Assembly: GCF_003591655.1 (NCBI RefSeq)
Contig: NZ_QVRA01000007.1
Location: 1-64,000, forward strand
Reading direction: 5' to 3'
Length of the DNA stretch: 64,000 bases
Origin: Sphingobium terrigena
Lineage (GTDB): Bacteria > Pseudomonadota > Alphaproteobacteria > Sphingomonadales > Sphingomonadaceae
Shown here one piece after another: positions 42,805-52,427 of the stretch (its first letter is position 1; each line of letters opens with the position of its first letter). Below the pieces are notes generated by a model, which saw only the letters and a list, made by a program, of their open reading frames with translations, did not search any database and was not told where the DNA came from. The translations under genes and the position numbers were made by a program.

Positions 42805-44805
42805 CTATTCCATTTCGAGGATGACCGCATCCACGGCCAGGCTGTCGCCCTGCGCCGCTGATACGCTCTTCACGACGCCTGCCTTTTGCGCGCGCAGGAT
42901 ATTCTCCATCTTCATCGCTTCAATCACGGCAAGCGGCTGTCCGGCCTCCACCTTGTCGCCTTCCCCCACATGCAGCGCGACCAGCAGGCCGGGCATCGGG
43001 CAAATCAGGAAGCGCGACAGGTCTGGCGGGATTTTTTCGATCATGTGCGCCGCATAGGGTGCAGCATGGGCGGGCAGGATACGCAGCTTGTGGCTGGCCC
43101 CGTGGCAGGTCAGGACGAAACCCGACCGCACCGGCGCGATGCGGACGGCGAGTTGCTCGTCGCCAAATTCCGCCTCGATCAGGCGATCGCCCGGCGTATA
43201 TTCCAACGCCATGTCGAGGGGCTGCCCATCGACGGTCACATCATCGCCATCGATTTCGACGTCATGAACAGCGTCATCAATCTTGACCTGCCAGCCGGTC
43301 GGCGGGGCGAGGCGCTTGCCCAGTTGCCCGTCGATCCGCCGTGCGCGGTCGGCCTGCGCCATCGCCGCAAACGCGCCGATCGCCGACAGGCGCACCAGCA
43401 GTTCGGGTGAGGCCGGCGCACCCTGAAAGCCGTCAGGATACTCCTCGGCAATGAAGCCGGTGGTGATGTTGCCCGACCGGAACCGCTCATGCTGCATCAG
43501 CGCGGAGACGAAATCGATATTATGCCCCGGCCCTTCAATCTCGAACTTGTCGAGCGCCTCGATCTGCTTGTCGATCGCCTCCAGGCGCGTGGGCGCCCAG
43601 GTGATCAGCTTGGCGATCATCGGGTCGTAGAACATGGAGACTTCGCCGCCCTCCTCCACGCCGTCATCGACGCGGATCAGCGCGCCGCTCTCATCCGCGC
43701 CGGTTTCGGGCGGGTTGTAGCGGATCAGGCGACCGGTCGAGGGCAGGAAGCCGCGATAGGGATCTTCGGCATAGACGCGGTTTTCGATCGACCAGCCGTT
43801 GATCTTCACATCATCCTGCGTGAAAGACAGCCTCTCGCCATTGGCGACGCGGATCATCTGTTCGACCAGATCGACGCCGGTGATTTCCTCGGTGACGGGA
43901 TGTTCGACCTGAAGCCGGGTGTTCATTTCCAGGAAGTAGAAGCCGTCGCCGGTCTTGTCCTCGCCCGACACGATCAGTTCGACGGTCCCTGCGCTGAAAT
44001 AGCCGACGGCGCGGGCCAGGGCGACGCATTGCTCGCCCATCTTCTTGCGCATTTCCGGCGAAACGAAGGGCGACGGCGCTTCCTCGACCACCTTCTGGTG
44101 GCGACGCTGGATCGAACATTCGCGTTCGTTCAGGTAGACGATATTGCCATGCTGGTCGCCCAGCACCTGAATTTCGATATGGCGCGGGCTTTCGATGAAC
44201 TTCTCGATGAACACGCGGTCATCGCCAAAGCTGTTCAGCCCCTCACGCTTGGTCGCCTCAAAGCCTTCGCGGACGTCCTGTTCGGAGTAGGCGAGCCGCA
44301 TCCCCTTGCCGCCGCCGCCGGCCGACGCCTTCATCATCACCGGATAGCCAATCTCGTTGGAGATTTTGACGGCATGTTCGGTGTCGTCAATGACGCCGAC
44401 GAAACCGGGCACGACATTGACGCCCGCTTCCAGCGCCAGCTTCTTGGACTCGATCTTGTCGCCCATGGCGGCGATGGCATTGGCAGGCGGGCCGACGAAG
44501 ATGATGCCTTCCGCGTCCAGCGCCTTGCGGAAGCTCTCGCGCTCGGACAGGAAACCATAGCCCGGATGCACCGCGTCCGCGCCGGTCTGCTTGCACGCCG
44601 CGATGATCTTGTCGGCGATCAGATAGGATTGGGCCGCGGGCGACGGGCCGATATGCACGGCTTCGTCGGCCATCAACACATGCGGCGCGCGCGCATCGGC
44701 ATCGGAATAGACCGCGACGGTCTTGATACCCATCTTCTTGGCCGTGCGCATAACACGACACGCAATTTCGCCACGGTTCGCGATCAGGATCTTGGTGATT
44801 GCCAT
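42805..44805 (-). CDS. pccA: Propionyl-CoA carboxylase alpha subunit (biotin carboxylase + carrier)
   Basis: A 666-aa protein that carries biotin and makes carboxybiotin with ATP and bicarbonate. The biotin carboxylase domain (about 1-450) shows LIANRGEIACRVMR, the glycine-rich ATP loop SAGGGGKGMR, the ligand EMNTRLQVEHPVTE and ENRVYAEDP. A middle BT domain follows, and the carrier domain ends with VIEAMKMENIL; Lys632 takes biotin. AGGGAATAAC precedes the ATG. It is the last gene of the leftward propionyl-CoA operon. The subgroup cannot be separated from acetyl-CoA carboxylases by motif alone, but pccB and mce neighbours decide. Confidence 0.95.
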   Translation of the reverse strand: MAITKILIANRGEIACRVMRTAKKMGIKTVAVYSDADARAPHVLMADEAVHIGPSPAAQSYLIADKIIAACKQTGADAVHPGYGFLSERESFRKALDAEGIIFVGPPANAIAAMGDKIESKKLALEAGVNVVPGFVGVIDDTEHAVKISNEIGYPVMMKASAGGGGKGMRLAYSEQDVREGFEATKREGLNSFGDDRVFIEKFIESPRHIEIQVLGDQHGNIVYLNERECSIQRRHQKVVEEAPSPFVSPEMRKKMGEQCVALARAVGYFSAGTVELIVSGEDKTGDGFYFLEMNTRLQVEHPVTEEITGVDLVEQMIRVANGERLSFTQDDVKINGWSIENRVYAEDPYRGFLPSTGRLIRYNPPETGADESGALIRVDDGVEEGGEVSMFYDPMIAKLITWAPTRLEAIDKQIEALDKFEIEGPGHNIDFVSALMQHERFRSGNITTGFIAEEYPDGFQGAPASPELLVRLSAIGAFAAMAQADRARRIDGQLGKRLAPPTGWQVKIDDAVHDVEIDGDDVTVDGQPLDMALEYTPGDRLIEAEFGDEQLAVRIAPVRSGFVLTCHGASHKLRILPAHAAPYAAHMIEKIPPDLSRFLICPMPGLLVALHVGEGDKVEAGQPLAVIEAMKMENILRAQKAGVVKSVSAAQGDSLAVDAVILEME

Positions 44806-44837
44806 GTTATTCCCTGTCCCAGTCCAAATTTCTAATT

Positions 44838-44934
44838 CCGTTCGGGCTGAGCGAAGTCGAAGCCTTCTCCTGAGCGGAGCGAAGGCACTTCACTCCGTTC
44901 AGTGGAGCCCTTCGACTTCGCTCAGCCCGAACGG
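44838..44934. repeat. Inverted repeat with 25-bp perfect arms
   Basis: CCGTTCGGGCTGAGCGAAGT begins the left arm and the mirrored arm ends in CCCGAACGG; 25 bases pair exactly. Copies of the arm sequence lie at 46185, 50855 and 54762. This copy separates pccA from the small peptide gene. Confidence 0.85.
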
Positions 44935-44941
44935 GAGTATT

Positions 44942-45037
44942 TCAATCGCCGTGCATGAACATGCCCGACTGCAGCATTATCCAACCGAACCCGATCATGA
45001 TCAGCAGCAAAAGCACGACCATTGGCCAGGCCTTCAC
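44942..45037 (-). CDS. 31-aa single-span membrane peptide in the propionyl-CoA operon
   Basis: The complement codes, from a GTG at 45037, a 31-aa peptide MKAWPMVVLLLLIMIGFGWI followed by MLQSGMFMHGD. GGAGATGATGGC places a clear Shine-Dalgarno site eight bases before the start. About 20 residues form one transmembrane helix with a short positively charged N-terminus and an HGD end. It is shorter than usual gene-calling limits. It sits between bioB and pccA on the operon strand. I know no function; it could stabilise a membrane complex or be a leader peptide. Confidence 0.65.
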   Translation of the reverse strand: MKAWPMVVLLLLIMIGFGWIMLQSGMFMHGD

Positions 45038-45059
45038 GCCATCATCTCCCGGTCGGAAG

Positions 45060-45150
45060 CGTCACCCTGAACTTGTTTCAGGGTCCATTCCTCCTCACGC
45101 ACCGTCGCTCCCGATTGCACAATGGATGCTGAAACAAGTTCAGCATGACG
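45060..45150. repeat. Composite paired inverted repeat (bioB-peptide gap)
   Basis: CCTGAACTTGTTTCAGG and GCTGAAACAAGTTCAGC each form hairpins and can pair with each other; TCCAT and ATGGA flank the core, with GTCAC/ATGAC ends. A near copy is at 53190-53279. Confidence 0.8.
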
Positions 45151-45167
45151 TGTGGAGAGAGTAAAAC

Positions 45168-46175
45168 TCACTCCGCCGCCTCCATCGCAACCTTCACCTC
45201 GGCCTGCATCGGCACCACGCCCAGCTTGGCGAACAGCGCTGCATCCGCGTTGTCGCCGGCATTGGCGGTGGTCAGCAGCTTGTCGCCAGTGAATATGCTG
45301 TTCGCCCCCGCCATGAAGCACAGCGCCTGGCACGCATCAGACATGCTTTCCCGCCCCGCCGACAGCCGCACCATGCTCTCCGGCATCACGATCCGCGCGA
45401 CCGCAACCGTCCGCACGAACTCGATCTCGTCGATCTTGGCCAGCGGCGTGTCGGCCAGCATATTGCCCAGCACGGTGCCCTTGACCGGCACCAGCGCGTT
45501 GATCGGCACACTCTGCGGATGGGTCGGCAGCACGGCCAGCGCGTGCAGGAAGCCGACGCGATCCTCGCGCGTCTCGCCCATGCCCACGATCCCGCCGGAA
45601 CAGACGTTGATCCCGGAATTGCGGACATTTTCCAGCGTTTCCAGCCGGTCGTCGAACGTCCGGGTGGTGATCACCTTCTCATAATGTTCCGGCGATGTGT
45701 CGATGTTGTGGTTGTAATAATCGAGGCCCGCGTCGGCCAGCACCTTGGCTTGGCCCTCGCTCAGCATCCCCAGCGTCATGCAGGTTTCCATCCCCATCTG
45801 GCGTACGCCCTTCACCATCTGGACGATGGCGGGCATGTCGCGCTCCTTGGGGTTGCGCCAGGCCGCGCCCATGCAGAAGCGTGAACTGCCTGCATCCTTG
45901 GCCTGCGCCGCCGCCTGCATCACCGCTTGCACGCTCATCAGTTTCTCGGCCTTGAGGCCGCTTTCCGCCGACGCCGACTGGTTGCAATAGCCGCAATCCT
46001 CCGGGCAGCCGCCGGTCTTGATCGACAGCAGGGTGGAAAGCTGCACCTCATTACGCGGGAAATTCGCGCGGTGGATCGACTGCGCCTCGGACATCAGGTC
46101 GTTAAAGGGCAGGTTGAACAGCGCGGCGATTTCTTCGCGGGTCCAGTCGGTGCGGGCGGTGGTCATGGCGTTCAT
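45168..46175 (-). CDS. bioB: Biotin synthase BioB
   Basis: BioB is the radical-SAM enzyme that inserts sulfur into dethiobiotin. The 335-aa chain has the cluster motif [13 protein letters not shown] with Cys57, Cys61 and Cys64 for the 4Fe-4S cluster and the auxiliary cluster ligands in the [27 protein letters not shown] and [14 protein letters not shown] blocks (Arg kept). GAGG precedes the ATG at 46175. No bioA, bioD or bioF lies near; it is embedded in the propionyl-CoA operon, whose carboxylase needs biotin. The other biotin genes must be elsewhere. Confidence 0.96.
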   Translation of the reverse strand: MNAMTTARTDWTREEIAALFNLPFNDLMSEAQSIHRANFPRNEVQLSTLLSIKTGGCPEDCGYCNQSASAESGLKAEKLMSVQAVMQAAAQAKDAGSSRFCMGAAWRNPKERDMPAIVQMVKGVRQMGMETCMTLGMLSEGQAKVLADAGLDYYNHNIDTSPEHYEKVITTRTFDDRLETLENVRNSGINVCSGGIVGMGETREDRVGFLHALAVLPTHPQSVPINALVPVKGTVLGNMLADTPLAKIDEIEFVRTVAVARIVMPESMVRLSAGRESMSDACQALCFMAGANSIFTGDKLLTTANAGDNADAALFAKLGVVPMQAEVKVAMEAAE

Positions 46176-46184
46176 TCCCCACCT

Positions 46185-46285
46185 CCGTTCGGGCTGAGCG
46201 AAGTCGAAGCCGTCTGCTGAGCGAAGCGAAGCGCAAAGCCTTCGACAGGCTCAGGCCGGCCCTTCGACAGGCTCAGGGCGAACGG
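46185..46285. repeat. Inverted repeat of the CCGTTCGGGCTGAG family
   Basis: Starts CCGTTCGGGCTGAGCGAAGT and ends CAGGGCGAACGG, with an inner duplicated CCTTCGACAGGCTCAGG unit. It lies between scpA and bioB within the operon. Arms are less perfect than at 44838. Confidence 0.8.
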
Positions 46286-46299
46286 ATTTAAGATCATCA

Positions 46300-48453
46300 T
46301 TATGCGGCGTCCTCCAGCCCGGCGGGGGGCATGTTGTGGCCGAGGAGGCGCAGCACGTCGGCGGCGCATTCCACGACATTGGAGCCTGGTCCATAAATGC
46401 CCTGGACGCCCGCGTCACGGAGGAAGTCATAATCCTGCGGCGGGATGACGCCGCCTGCGATCACCTTTATGTCGGTGCGGCCTGCTTCGCGCAGCTTGGC
46501 GATCAGGTCCGGGATCAACGTCTTGTGCCCCGCCGCCAGCGACGACGCGCCTACGACATCGACGCCGCTTTCCAGCGCCAGCACCACGGTTTCGTCGGGC
46601 GTCTGGAACAGCGGTCCCGACACGACGTCGAAGCCCATGTCGCCGAACGCGGACGCTATGACGTTGGCGCCCCGGTCATGCCCATCCTGCCCCATCTTGG
46701 CTATGAGGAGTTTGGGTTTGCGACCGAGGCGCCGCTCGACGGCCTGCACGCCATCGAGTACCTGTTGCCAGCGGCTGTCGCCCTCGTAGGGCGCGCTATA
46801 GACGCCCTTCACCGGCGTCGGCTGGGTTCCGTAGCGATCGAAGCTTTCTTCCATCGCCGAAGAGATTTCGCCCAGCGTCGCGCGGGCGCGGGCGGCCTCC
46901 ACGGCGAGGGCGAGAAGGTTGTTGTCGAGGCTGGACGGCTGCGCCGCGCCGTCGCGCAGCGCCTGCAACGCCGCTTCGCACTTGGCGCTGTCGCGCTCCG
47001 CCTTCACCCGGTTGATGCGGGCAATCTGGCCTTCGCGGACCTTGGCATTGTCGATGTCGAGCGTTTCGAGGAAGTCCTCGCTCGCCAGCCGATATTTGTT
47101 CACGCCCACAATCACGTCATCGCCGCGATCGACCCGCGCCTGCCGCGCCGCCGCCGCCGTCTCGATCATCGCCTTGGGCCAGCCTGCCGCCACGGCCTTG
47201 GCCATGCCGCCATCGGCCTGCACCTTCTCGATGATCGCCCAGGCTTCATCGACCAGCTGCTGGGTCAGCGCCTCGACATAGTAAGAGCCGCCCAGCGGAT
47301 CGACCACCTTGGTCATGCCGGTTTCTTCCTGGATCACGATCTGCGTGTTGCGCGCGATCCGGGCGGAAAAATCGGTGGGCAGCGCAATGGCTTCGTCCAG
47401 CGCGTTGGTGTGGAGCGACTGGGTGCCGCCCAGCATCGCGGCCATCGCCTCGATCGTGGTGCGCATGACGTTGTTATAGGGGTCTTGCTCGGTCAGCGAC
47501 ACGCCCGACGTCTGGCAATGGGTGCGCAGCATCTTGCTGCGCTCGTCCTTCGCGCCCAGTTGCGTCATGGCCCGGTGCCACAAAACGCGCGCGGCGCGCA
47601 GCTTGGCGATCTCCATGAAGAAGTTCATGCCGATCGCGAAGAAGAAGCTCAGGCGACCTGCGAACTTGTCGATGTCGAGGCCGCTGGCCACGCCATATTT
47701 CACATATTCCATGCCGTCGGCGATGGTGAAGGCCAATTCCTGCACCTGCGTCGCGCCCGCTTCCTGCATATGATAGCCGGAAATGGAGATGCTGTTGAAC
47801 TTGGGCATCTCGCGGCTGGTATAGCCGAAAATGTCGCTGATGATCCGCATCGATGGTTCGGGCGGGTAGATATAGGTGTTGCGGACCATGAACTCCTTGA
47901 GGATGTCGTTCTGGATGGTCCCGTCGAGCAATTTGCGATCGACCCCCTGTTCCTCGCCCGCGACGATGAAGAAGGCCAGGATCGGGATCACCGCGCCGTT
48001 CATCGTCATGCTGACCGACATCTGGTCGAGCGGAATCCCGTCGAACAGGATCTTCATATCCTCGATCGTGTCGATCGCCACGCCCGCCTTGCCGACGTCG
48101 CCGGTGACGCGGGGATGGTCGCTGTCATAGCCGCGATGGGTCGCGAGGTCGAACGCGACGCTGAGGCCTTTCTGCCCGGCCGCGAGGTTGCGGCGATAGA
48201 AGGCGTTGGATTCCTCCGCGGTCGAAAAGCCTGCATATTGGCGGATGGTCCAGGGCCGCCCGGCATACATAGACGCGCGCACGCCGCGCGTGAACGGCGC
48301 GAAACCGGGCAGGCCGGGATCGACGGTCACGTCGTCGGCCGTGTAGAGCGGCTTGACCGCGATCCCTTCCGGGGTCGCCCAGGTCAAATCCTTGCCCTTC
48401 ACTTCCTTGGCGGCAGCGGCAGCCCATTGGTCCAGCGTCGGCTTCTCGGTCAT
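46300..48453 (-). CDS. scpA: Methylmalonyl-CoA mutase (large, B12-dependent subunit)
   Basis: This 717-aa enzyme rearranges (R)-methylmalonyl-CoA to succinyl-CoA. The catalytic TIM-barrel domain (about 30-560) shows [34 protein letters not shown] and the substrate-binding [14 protein letters not shown]. The C-terminal cobalamin domain carries [14 protein letters not shown], with His592 as the cobalt ligand, and [15 protein letters not shown]. One 717-aa chain matches the single-gene (homodimer) form. Upstream of it is mce; no MeaB-type GTPase chaperone is in this window. Confidence 0.97.
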   Translation of the reverse strand: MTEKPTLDQWAAAAAKEVKGKDLTWATPEGIAVKPLYTADDVTVDPGLPGFAPFTRGVRASMYAGRPWTIRQYAGFSTAEESNAFYRRNLAAGQKGLSVAFDLATHRGYDSDHPRVTGDVGKAGVAIDTIEDMKILFDGIPLDQMSVSMTMNGAVIPILAFFIVAGEEQGVDRKLLDGTIQNDILKEFMVRNTYIYPPEPSMRIISDIFGYTSREMPKFNSISISGYHMQEAGATQVQELAFTIADGMEYVKYGVASGLDIDKFAGRLSFFFAIGMNFFMEIAKLRAARVLWHRAMTQLGAKDERSKMLRTHCQTSGVSLTEQDPYNNVMRTTIEAMAAMLGGTQSLHTNALDEAIALPTDFSARIARNTQIVIQEETGMTKVVDPLGGSYYVEALTQQLVDEAWAIIEKVQADGGMAKAVAAGWPKAMIETAAAARQARVDRGDDVIVGVNKYRLASEDFLETLDIDNAKVREGQIARINRVKAERDSAKCEAALQALRDGAAQPSSLDNNLLALAVEAARARATLGEISSAMEESFDRYGTQPTPVKGVYSAPYEGDSRWQQVLDGVQAVERRLGRKPKLLIAKMGQDGHDRGANVIASAFGDMGFDVVSGPLFQTPDETVVLALESGVDVVGASSLAAGHKTLIPDLIAKLREAGRTDIKVIAGGVIPPQDYDFLRDAGVQGIYGPGSNVVECAADVLRLLGHNMPPAGLEDAA

Positions 48454-48465
48454 ATTCTACCCTTA

Positions 48466-48631
48466 CTCCCTCTCCCCGGTGGGGAGAGGATACGCAGGCT
48501 TGGCAGCTTGCCTGCCTAGCCGAAGTTGGAGAGGGTGACCGACCCATCGGGCGTCCCGCCCCCTCTCCGCTGCGACTAAGGGTCTGCTACGCAGCCCCCA
48601 AGTCTCGCGCCTCCCCCCGGCGGGGGGAGGG
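48466..48631. repeat. G/C-run repeat block between mce and scpA
   Basis: The 186-bp gap holds CTCTCCCCGGTGGGGAGAG, then CCTCTCC with GGAGAGGG, and CTCCCCCCGGCGGGGGGAG, each able to form a tight hairpin. It interrupts the operon between mce and the mutase. Confidence 0.6.
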
Positions 48632-48639
48632 TTAAACCG

Positions 48640-49077
48640 TCAATGCGCCTCCTTGGGCGTCTCCATGATCTCGGTCAGCACCCCGTTCATATCCTTGGGA
48701 TGCACGAAGAAGATCGGCGTGCCATGCGCCCCGATCCGCGGCTCGCCCAGCACCCGCGCACCCTTCGCCTCGAACCAGGCCTTGGCCTCAAGAATGTCCG
48801 GCACTTCGTAGCACATATGATGCTGCCCACCGGCCGGGTTCTTGGCGATGAAGGCGGTGATCGGCGAGCTTTCATCGAACGGCTCGATCAATTCGATCTG
48901 CGTCCCCGCCGTGCCGTTTTCGCCCGGCGTATCGACAAAACACACCTTCACCCCCTGCGCAGGCAGGTCGAAGGGTTCGTGGATCTTCGTCGCGCCCATG
49001 ACATCGCGATAATAAGCGATGCTCTTTTCGAGTGAGGGCGTTGCAACGCCGATATGGTTGAGACGGCCGAGTTTCAT
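48640..49077 (-). CDS. mce: Methylmalonyl-CoA epimerase
   Basis: Mce interconverts (S)- and (R)-methylmalonyl-CoA so that the mutase can act. The 145-aa VOC-fold protein has paired beta-alpha-beta-beta-beta modules; metal ligands fit His8 in LNHIGVATPS, Glu or Gln in GTQIELIEP and His about 91-92 in GQHHMCYEVPD, with the last Glu in NGVLTEIMETP. It lies between the carboxylase subunit and the mutase, in pathway order. The ribosome site is weak, but the spacing to pccB (114 bp) contains a repeat. Confidence 0.95.
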   Translation of the reverse strand: MKLGRLNHIGVATPSLEKSIAYYRDVMGATKIHEPFDLPAQGVKVCFVDTPGENGTAGTQIELIEPFDESSPITAFIAKNPAGGQHHMCYEVPDILEAKAWFEAKGARVLGEPRIGAHGTPIFFVHPKDMNGVLTEIMETPKEAH

Positions 49078-49094
49078 CTAGCGTTCCTAAACTT

Positions 49095-49183
49095 CGTCAT
49101 TCCCGCGCAGGCGGGAATCCATCTCCCACCCCATCCCAAGGCGCGAGGCCCGGAGATGGATCCCCGCCTTCGCGGGGATGACG
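49095..49183. repeat. Composite paired inverted repeat between pccB and mce
   Basis: CGTCATTCCCGCGCAGGCGGGAA at the left is mirrored by a right half ending CCCCGCCTTCGCGGGGATGACG, with ATCCATCTCC and GGAGATGGAT inside. Same family as 34934. Confidence 0.85.
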
Positions 49184-49191
49184 GGCCTTAG

Positions 49192-50730
49192 TTAAAGCGG
49201 AATATTGTCATGCTTCTTCCACGGATTCTCCAGCGCCTTGTTGCGCAGCTTCCGCAGCCCCAGCGCAATCCGCCGCCGGGTCGAGTGGGGCTGGATCACC
49301 TCGTCGATAAAGCCTTTTGACGCGGCCACGAACGGGTTGGCGAAGCGCGCTTCATATTCTGCGGTGCGTTCGGCAATCTCGTCCGCCGTCTTGCCGCGGA
49401 AGATGATCTCGACCGCGCCCTTGGCTCCCATCACCGCGATTTCGGCGGTCGGCCAGGCATAGTTCAAATCACCGCGCAGATGCTTGGACGCCATCACGTC
49501 ATAGGCGCCGCCATAGGCTTTGCGGGTGATGATGGTGATCTTGGGCACGGTCGCTTCGGCATAGGCAAACAGCAGTTTGGCGCCATGCTTGATGATGCCA
49601 TTATGTTCCTGCGCGGTGCCCGGCAGGAAGCCCGGCACGTCCACCAACGTCACGATCGGAATTTCGAAGGCATCGCAGAAGCGCACGAAACGCCCCGCTT
49701 TCTTGGACGAGTTGATGTCCAGCACGCCCGCCAGCACGAAAGGCTGGTTGGCGACGATGCCGACAGTCCGCCCTTCGACCCGGCCAAAGCCGCAGATGAT
49801 GTTGCCGGCGTGCGCGGGCTGCACCTCAAAGAAATCGCCCTCATCCACGATCTTCCTGATCAGCTCGTGCATGTCGTAGGGCTGGTTCGCATTGGCGGGG
49901 ATTAGCGTGTCGAGGCTGGGTTCGATACGATCCCAAGGGTCCGCGCTCGGCCGTTCCGGCACCGGTTCCTTGTTCGACGCGGGCAGGAAGTCGACGAAAT
50001 CGCGCACCGCCAGCAGCGCCTCGATATCATTTTCGAACGCCACGTCCGCCACGCCCGACTTGGTCGTGTGCGTCACCGCACCACCCAGTTCTTCCTGCGT
50101 CACGACCTCGTTCGTCACCGTCTTGACCACGTCGGGGCCGGTCACGAACATGAAGCTGCTATCCTTCACCATGAAGATGAAGTCGGTCATCGCGGGCGAA
50201 TAGACCGCGCCGCCCGCGCATGGCCCCATGATCACGCTGATCTGCGGCACGACGCCCGACGCCAGCACATTGCGCTGGAAAATCTCGGCATAGCCCGCAA
50301 GCGACGCCACACCCTCCTGAATCCGCGCGCCGCCGCTGTCATTCAGGCCGATCACGGGCGCGCCGACTTTCAGCGCCATGTCCATGATCTTGCAGATTTT
50401 CATCGCGTGCCGTTCCGACACTGCGCCGCCATACACCGTGAAATCCTGGCTGAACAGGAACACCAGCCGACCGTTGATCGTGCCGGAACCGGTGACGACG
50501 CCATCGCCGGGAATATGCGCCTCATCCATGCCGAAATCAGTGCAATTATGCTCGACATACATGTCCAGCTCTTCAAAGCTGCCCTCATCCAGCAACACCT
50601 CGATCCGCTCGCGCGCGGTCAGCTTGCCCTTGCCATGCTGCGCGTCGATGCGGCGTTGCCCCCCCCCCATACGCGCACCTTCGCGCTTGGCTTCCAGCTG
50701 TTCGATAATGGCGAGCTTCGACATAGGCAT
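49192..50730 (-). CDS. pccB: Propionyl-CoA carboxylase beta subunit (carboxyltransferase)
   Basis: This 512-aa carboxyltransferase moves the carboxyl from biotin to propionyl-CoA, giving methylmalonyl-CoA. The acyl-CoA carboxylase N-domain has [40 protein letters not shown] and the C-domain [24 protein letters not shown] segment (here [17 protein letters not shown]). Oxyanion-hole glycines are conserved. The start may be 50730 or the ATG at 50724; GGAGAG lies just upstream. It is the first gene of the operon, divergent from pccR, and its promoter overlaps the TTTGCAAA cluster. Confidence 0.96.
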   Translation of the reverse strand: MPMSKLAIIEQLEAKREGARMGGGQRRIDAQHGKGKLTARERIEVLLDEGSFEELDMYVEHNCTDFGMDEAHIPGDGVVTGSGTINGRLVFLFSQDFTVYGGAVSERHAMKICKIMDMALKVGAPVIGLNDSGGARIQEGVASLAGYAEIFQRNVLASGVVPQISVIMGPCAGGAVYSPAMTDFIFMVKDSSFMFVTGPDVVKTVTNEVVTQEELGGAVTHTTKSGVADVAFENDIEALLAVRDFVDFLPASNKEPVPERPSADPWDRIEPSLDTLIPANANQPYDMHELIRKIVDEGDFFEVQPAHAGNIICGFGRVEGRTVGIVANQPFVLAGVLDINSSKKAGRFVRFCDAFEIPIVTLVDVPGFLPGTAQEHNGIIKHGAKLLFAYAEATVPKITIITRKAYGGAYDVMASKHLRGDLNYAWPTAEIAVMGAKGAVEIIFRGKTADEIAERTAEYEARFANPFVAASKGFIDEVIQPHSTRRRIALGLRKLRNKALENPWKKHDNIPL

Positions 50731-50777
50731 ATCTCTCCGGTCAGGACGCGGACCTGTTATGACGCCCTGTTCCCGTC

Positions 50778-50832
50778 TTTGCGATTTTTCGCAAATGTAA
50801 ATTTGCTAATTTGCAAATCACCACTTCGCAAA
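50778..50832. promoter_or_regulatory. Cluster of PccR operator half-sites between pccB and pccR
   Basis: Within 55 bp lie TTTGCGA (50778-50784), TTCGCAAA (50788-50795), ATTTGC (50801-50806), TTTGCAAA (50810-50817) and TTCGCAAA (50825-50832). The Rhodobacter PccR operator is known as two TTTGCAAA elements four bases apart. The AT-rich site in a GC-rich genome, between pccB and the PccR-type gene, is strong context for autoregulation and control of pccB. Confidence 0.72.
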
Positions 50833-50854
50833 TTAGGGTCGCCCACGCTTCCCT

Positions 50855-50921
50855 CCGTTCGTTTCGAGCGAAGTCGAGAAACGTCGCGCACCGGTTTCTC
50901 GACTTCGCTCGAAACGAACGG
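50855..50921. repeat. Inverted repeat with about 27-bp arms upstream of pccR
   Basis: Left arm CCGTTCGTTTCGAGCGAAGT, right arm ending CTCGAAACGAACGG. The two arms are near perfect mirrors. It sits between the operator cluster and the pccR start, so it may have inserted into the leader. Confidence 0.85.
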
Positions 50922-50953
50922 CGGTTGGGTTAGACAAAGGACAGGCAACCATC

Positions 50954-52369
50954 ATGGCACGCGGCAATCGCATCTTTGCAGGACCAAGGCTGCGCCAGTT
51001 GCGCCTCGACCATCGCATGGACCAGGCGACGATGGCGCAGGCGCTGAGCATATCCGTGTCCTACCTGTCCCAGATGGAAAATGACGATCGTCCCCTGACC
51101 GCCAAGGTCAAGGCGGCGCTCGCCAATGCCTTCCCGACCGACTGGGCCAGTTTCGACGCGCGCGAGGATGAGCAGATGCTGGGTGCCTTCACCTTTGCGC
51201 TCAGCCATCCCGAACTGCCCGGCGTCGCGCTGGAGCCGGAGCGGATTGAGAAATTGCACCTGCAATTCCCTGAGTTCGCGGCCCGCTATCTCGACCTATA
51301 CAACGCCCATATCCGGGCGAACGAACGCATCAACATGATCGAGGAAGCGATCGCCAACGACAGCACGGTGCAGGCCCGCCTGCCGTGGGAGGCCGCGCGC
51401 GACTGGTTTCATGAGGCGGGCAATTATGTCCATTCGATCGACTGCCTAGCGGAGGATATGGCGGCCAGCTTCACTGCCGGTCAGGCGCTGGACGAAGGGA
51501 TGCTGGTCGAGGCGCTGGCGCGGCGGCACGGTATCGAAACGCTGATCGCCGACACGCCCGACAGCGCGCTGCGATCCTATAGCAGTGTCACGCGCAAGCT
51601 GTTCGTCAACGCGGCGCTCCCCGTCGAAAGCCGCAAATTCATGCTCGCCCACCAACTGATGATGCTGGAGGGGCAGGCGGTGATTGCCGACGTGGTGACC
51701 AAAGCCGCCCTGCCCGTCCCCGGCGCGGACCGGCTGCTGGCGATCGGCCTTGGCAATTATGCCGCTGGCGCGCTGCTGATGCCCTATGCCCCGTTTCGGG
51801 AAGCAGCGCGGGTCATGCGCCATGATATCGACCGGCTGGCGCGCACATTCGGCGTCAGTTTCGAGCAAGCCTGCCATCGCCTCTCTACGCTGCAACGGCC
51901 AGGCCTGCGCGGCATCCCCTTCTTCTTCTGTCGCGTCGATATGGCGGGCAACATCACCAAGCGCCACAGCGCCACGCGCCTGCAATTCGCGCGTTTCGGC
52001 GGCGCCTGCCCGCTGTGGAATGTCCACGAAGCCGTCGCCATCCCCGACCGGATCAACGTGCAACTGGGCGAAACGCCCGATGGCGTGCGCTATGTGTCGA
52101 TGGCCAAGGGGCTGGTGAAACCATCGGGCAGCTACATCCGCACGCCGCGCCGCTTTGCCGTGGTGCTGGGGTGCGAGACCGCCCATGCCGCCAACTTCGT
52201 CTATGCCGACGGGCTGCGGCTGGAGGACGAGGGCGCGGCAACGCCCATCGGCATCACCTGCCGCCTCTGTTCGCGCCAAAGCTGCGACCAGCGCGCCTTC
52301 CCGCCCGCCGACCGGCCGATCCATGTCGACCCGGACAATCGCCAGATCGTCCCCTACTGGATCGGGTGA
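50954..52369 (+). CDS. pccR: PccR/ScfR-type XRE transcriptional regulator of short-chain acyl-CoA metabolism
   Basis: A 471-aa regulator. The N-terminal XRE helix-turn-helix (about 10-65) reads LRQLRLDHRMDQATMAQALS with VSYLSQMEND. The middle resembles an IrrE/ImmA peptidase fold, but the zinc motif is degenerate: SRKFMLAHQLMMLEGQA has HQxxM instead of HExxH, so it is not expected to cleave. A C-terminal DUF2083 part has TCRLCSRQSCDQRAFP, cysteines that could sense ligand or metal. Proteins of this type bind short acyl-CoA and control propionyl-CoA genes; the adjacent pcc operon and operator cluster make PccR the best name. Confidence 0.88.
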   Translation: MARGNRIFAGPRLRQLRLDHRMDQATMAQALSISVSYLSQMENDDRPLTAKVKAALANAFPTDWASFDAREDEQMLGAFTFALSHPELPGVALEPERIEKLHLQFPEFAARYLDLYNAHIRANERINMIEEAIANDSTVQARLPWEAARDWFHEAGNYVHSIDCLAEDMAASFTAGQALDEGMLVEALARRHGIETLIADTPDSALRSYSSVTRKLFVNAALPVESRKFMLAHQLMMLEGQAVIADVVTKAALPVPGADRLLAIGLGNYAAGALLMPYAPFREAARVMRHDIDRLARTFGVSFEQACHRLSTLQRPGLRGIPFFFCRVDMAGNITKRHSATRLQFARFGGACPLWNVHEAVAIPDRINVQLGETPDGVRYVSMAKGLVKPSGSYIRTPRRFAVVLGCETAHAANFVYADGLRLEDEGAATPIGITCRLCSRQSCDQRAFPPADRPIHVDPDNRQIVPYWIG

Positions 52370-52427
52370 AGCCAGCCTGCGGAAAGCGGCCCTGTCGCTC
52401 GTTTCGGATGGGGATTAGGGAGGTATG

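Noticed and set aside
46336..48519. 727-aa plus-strand frame opposite methylmalonyl-CoA mutase
   Set aside because: It mirrors the mutase gene; no domain is recognisable and the mutase has all its catalytic motifs.
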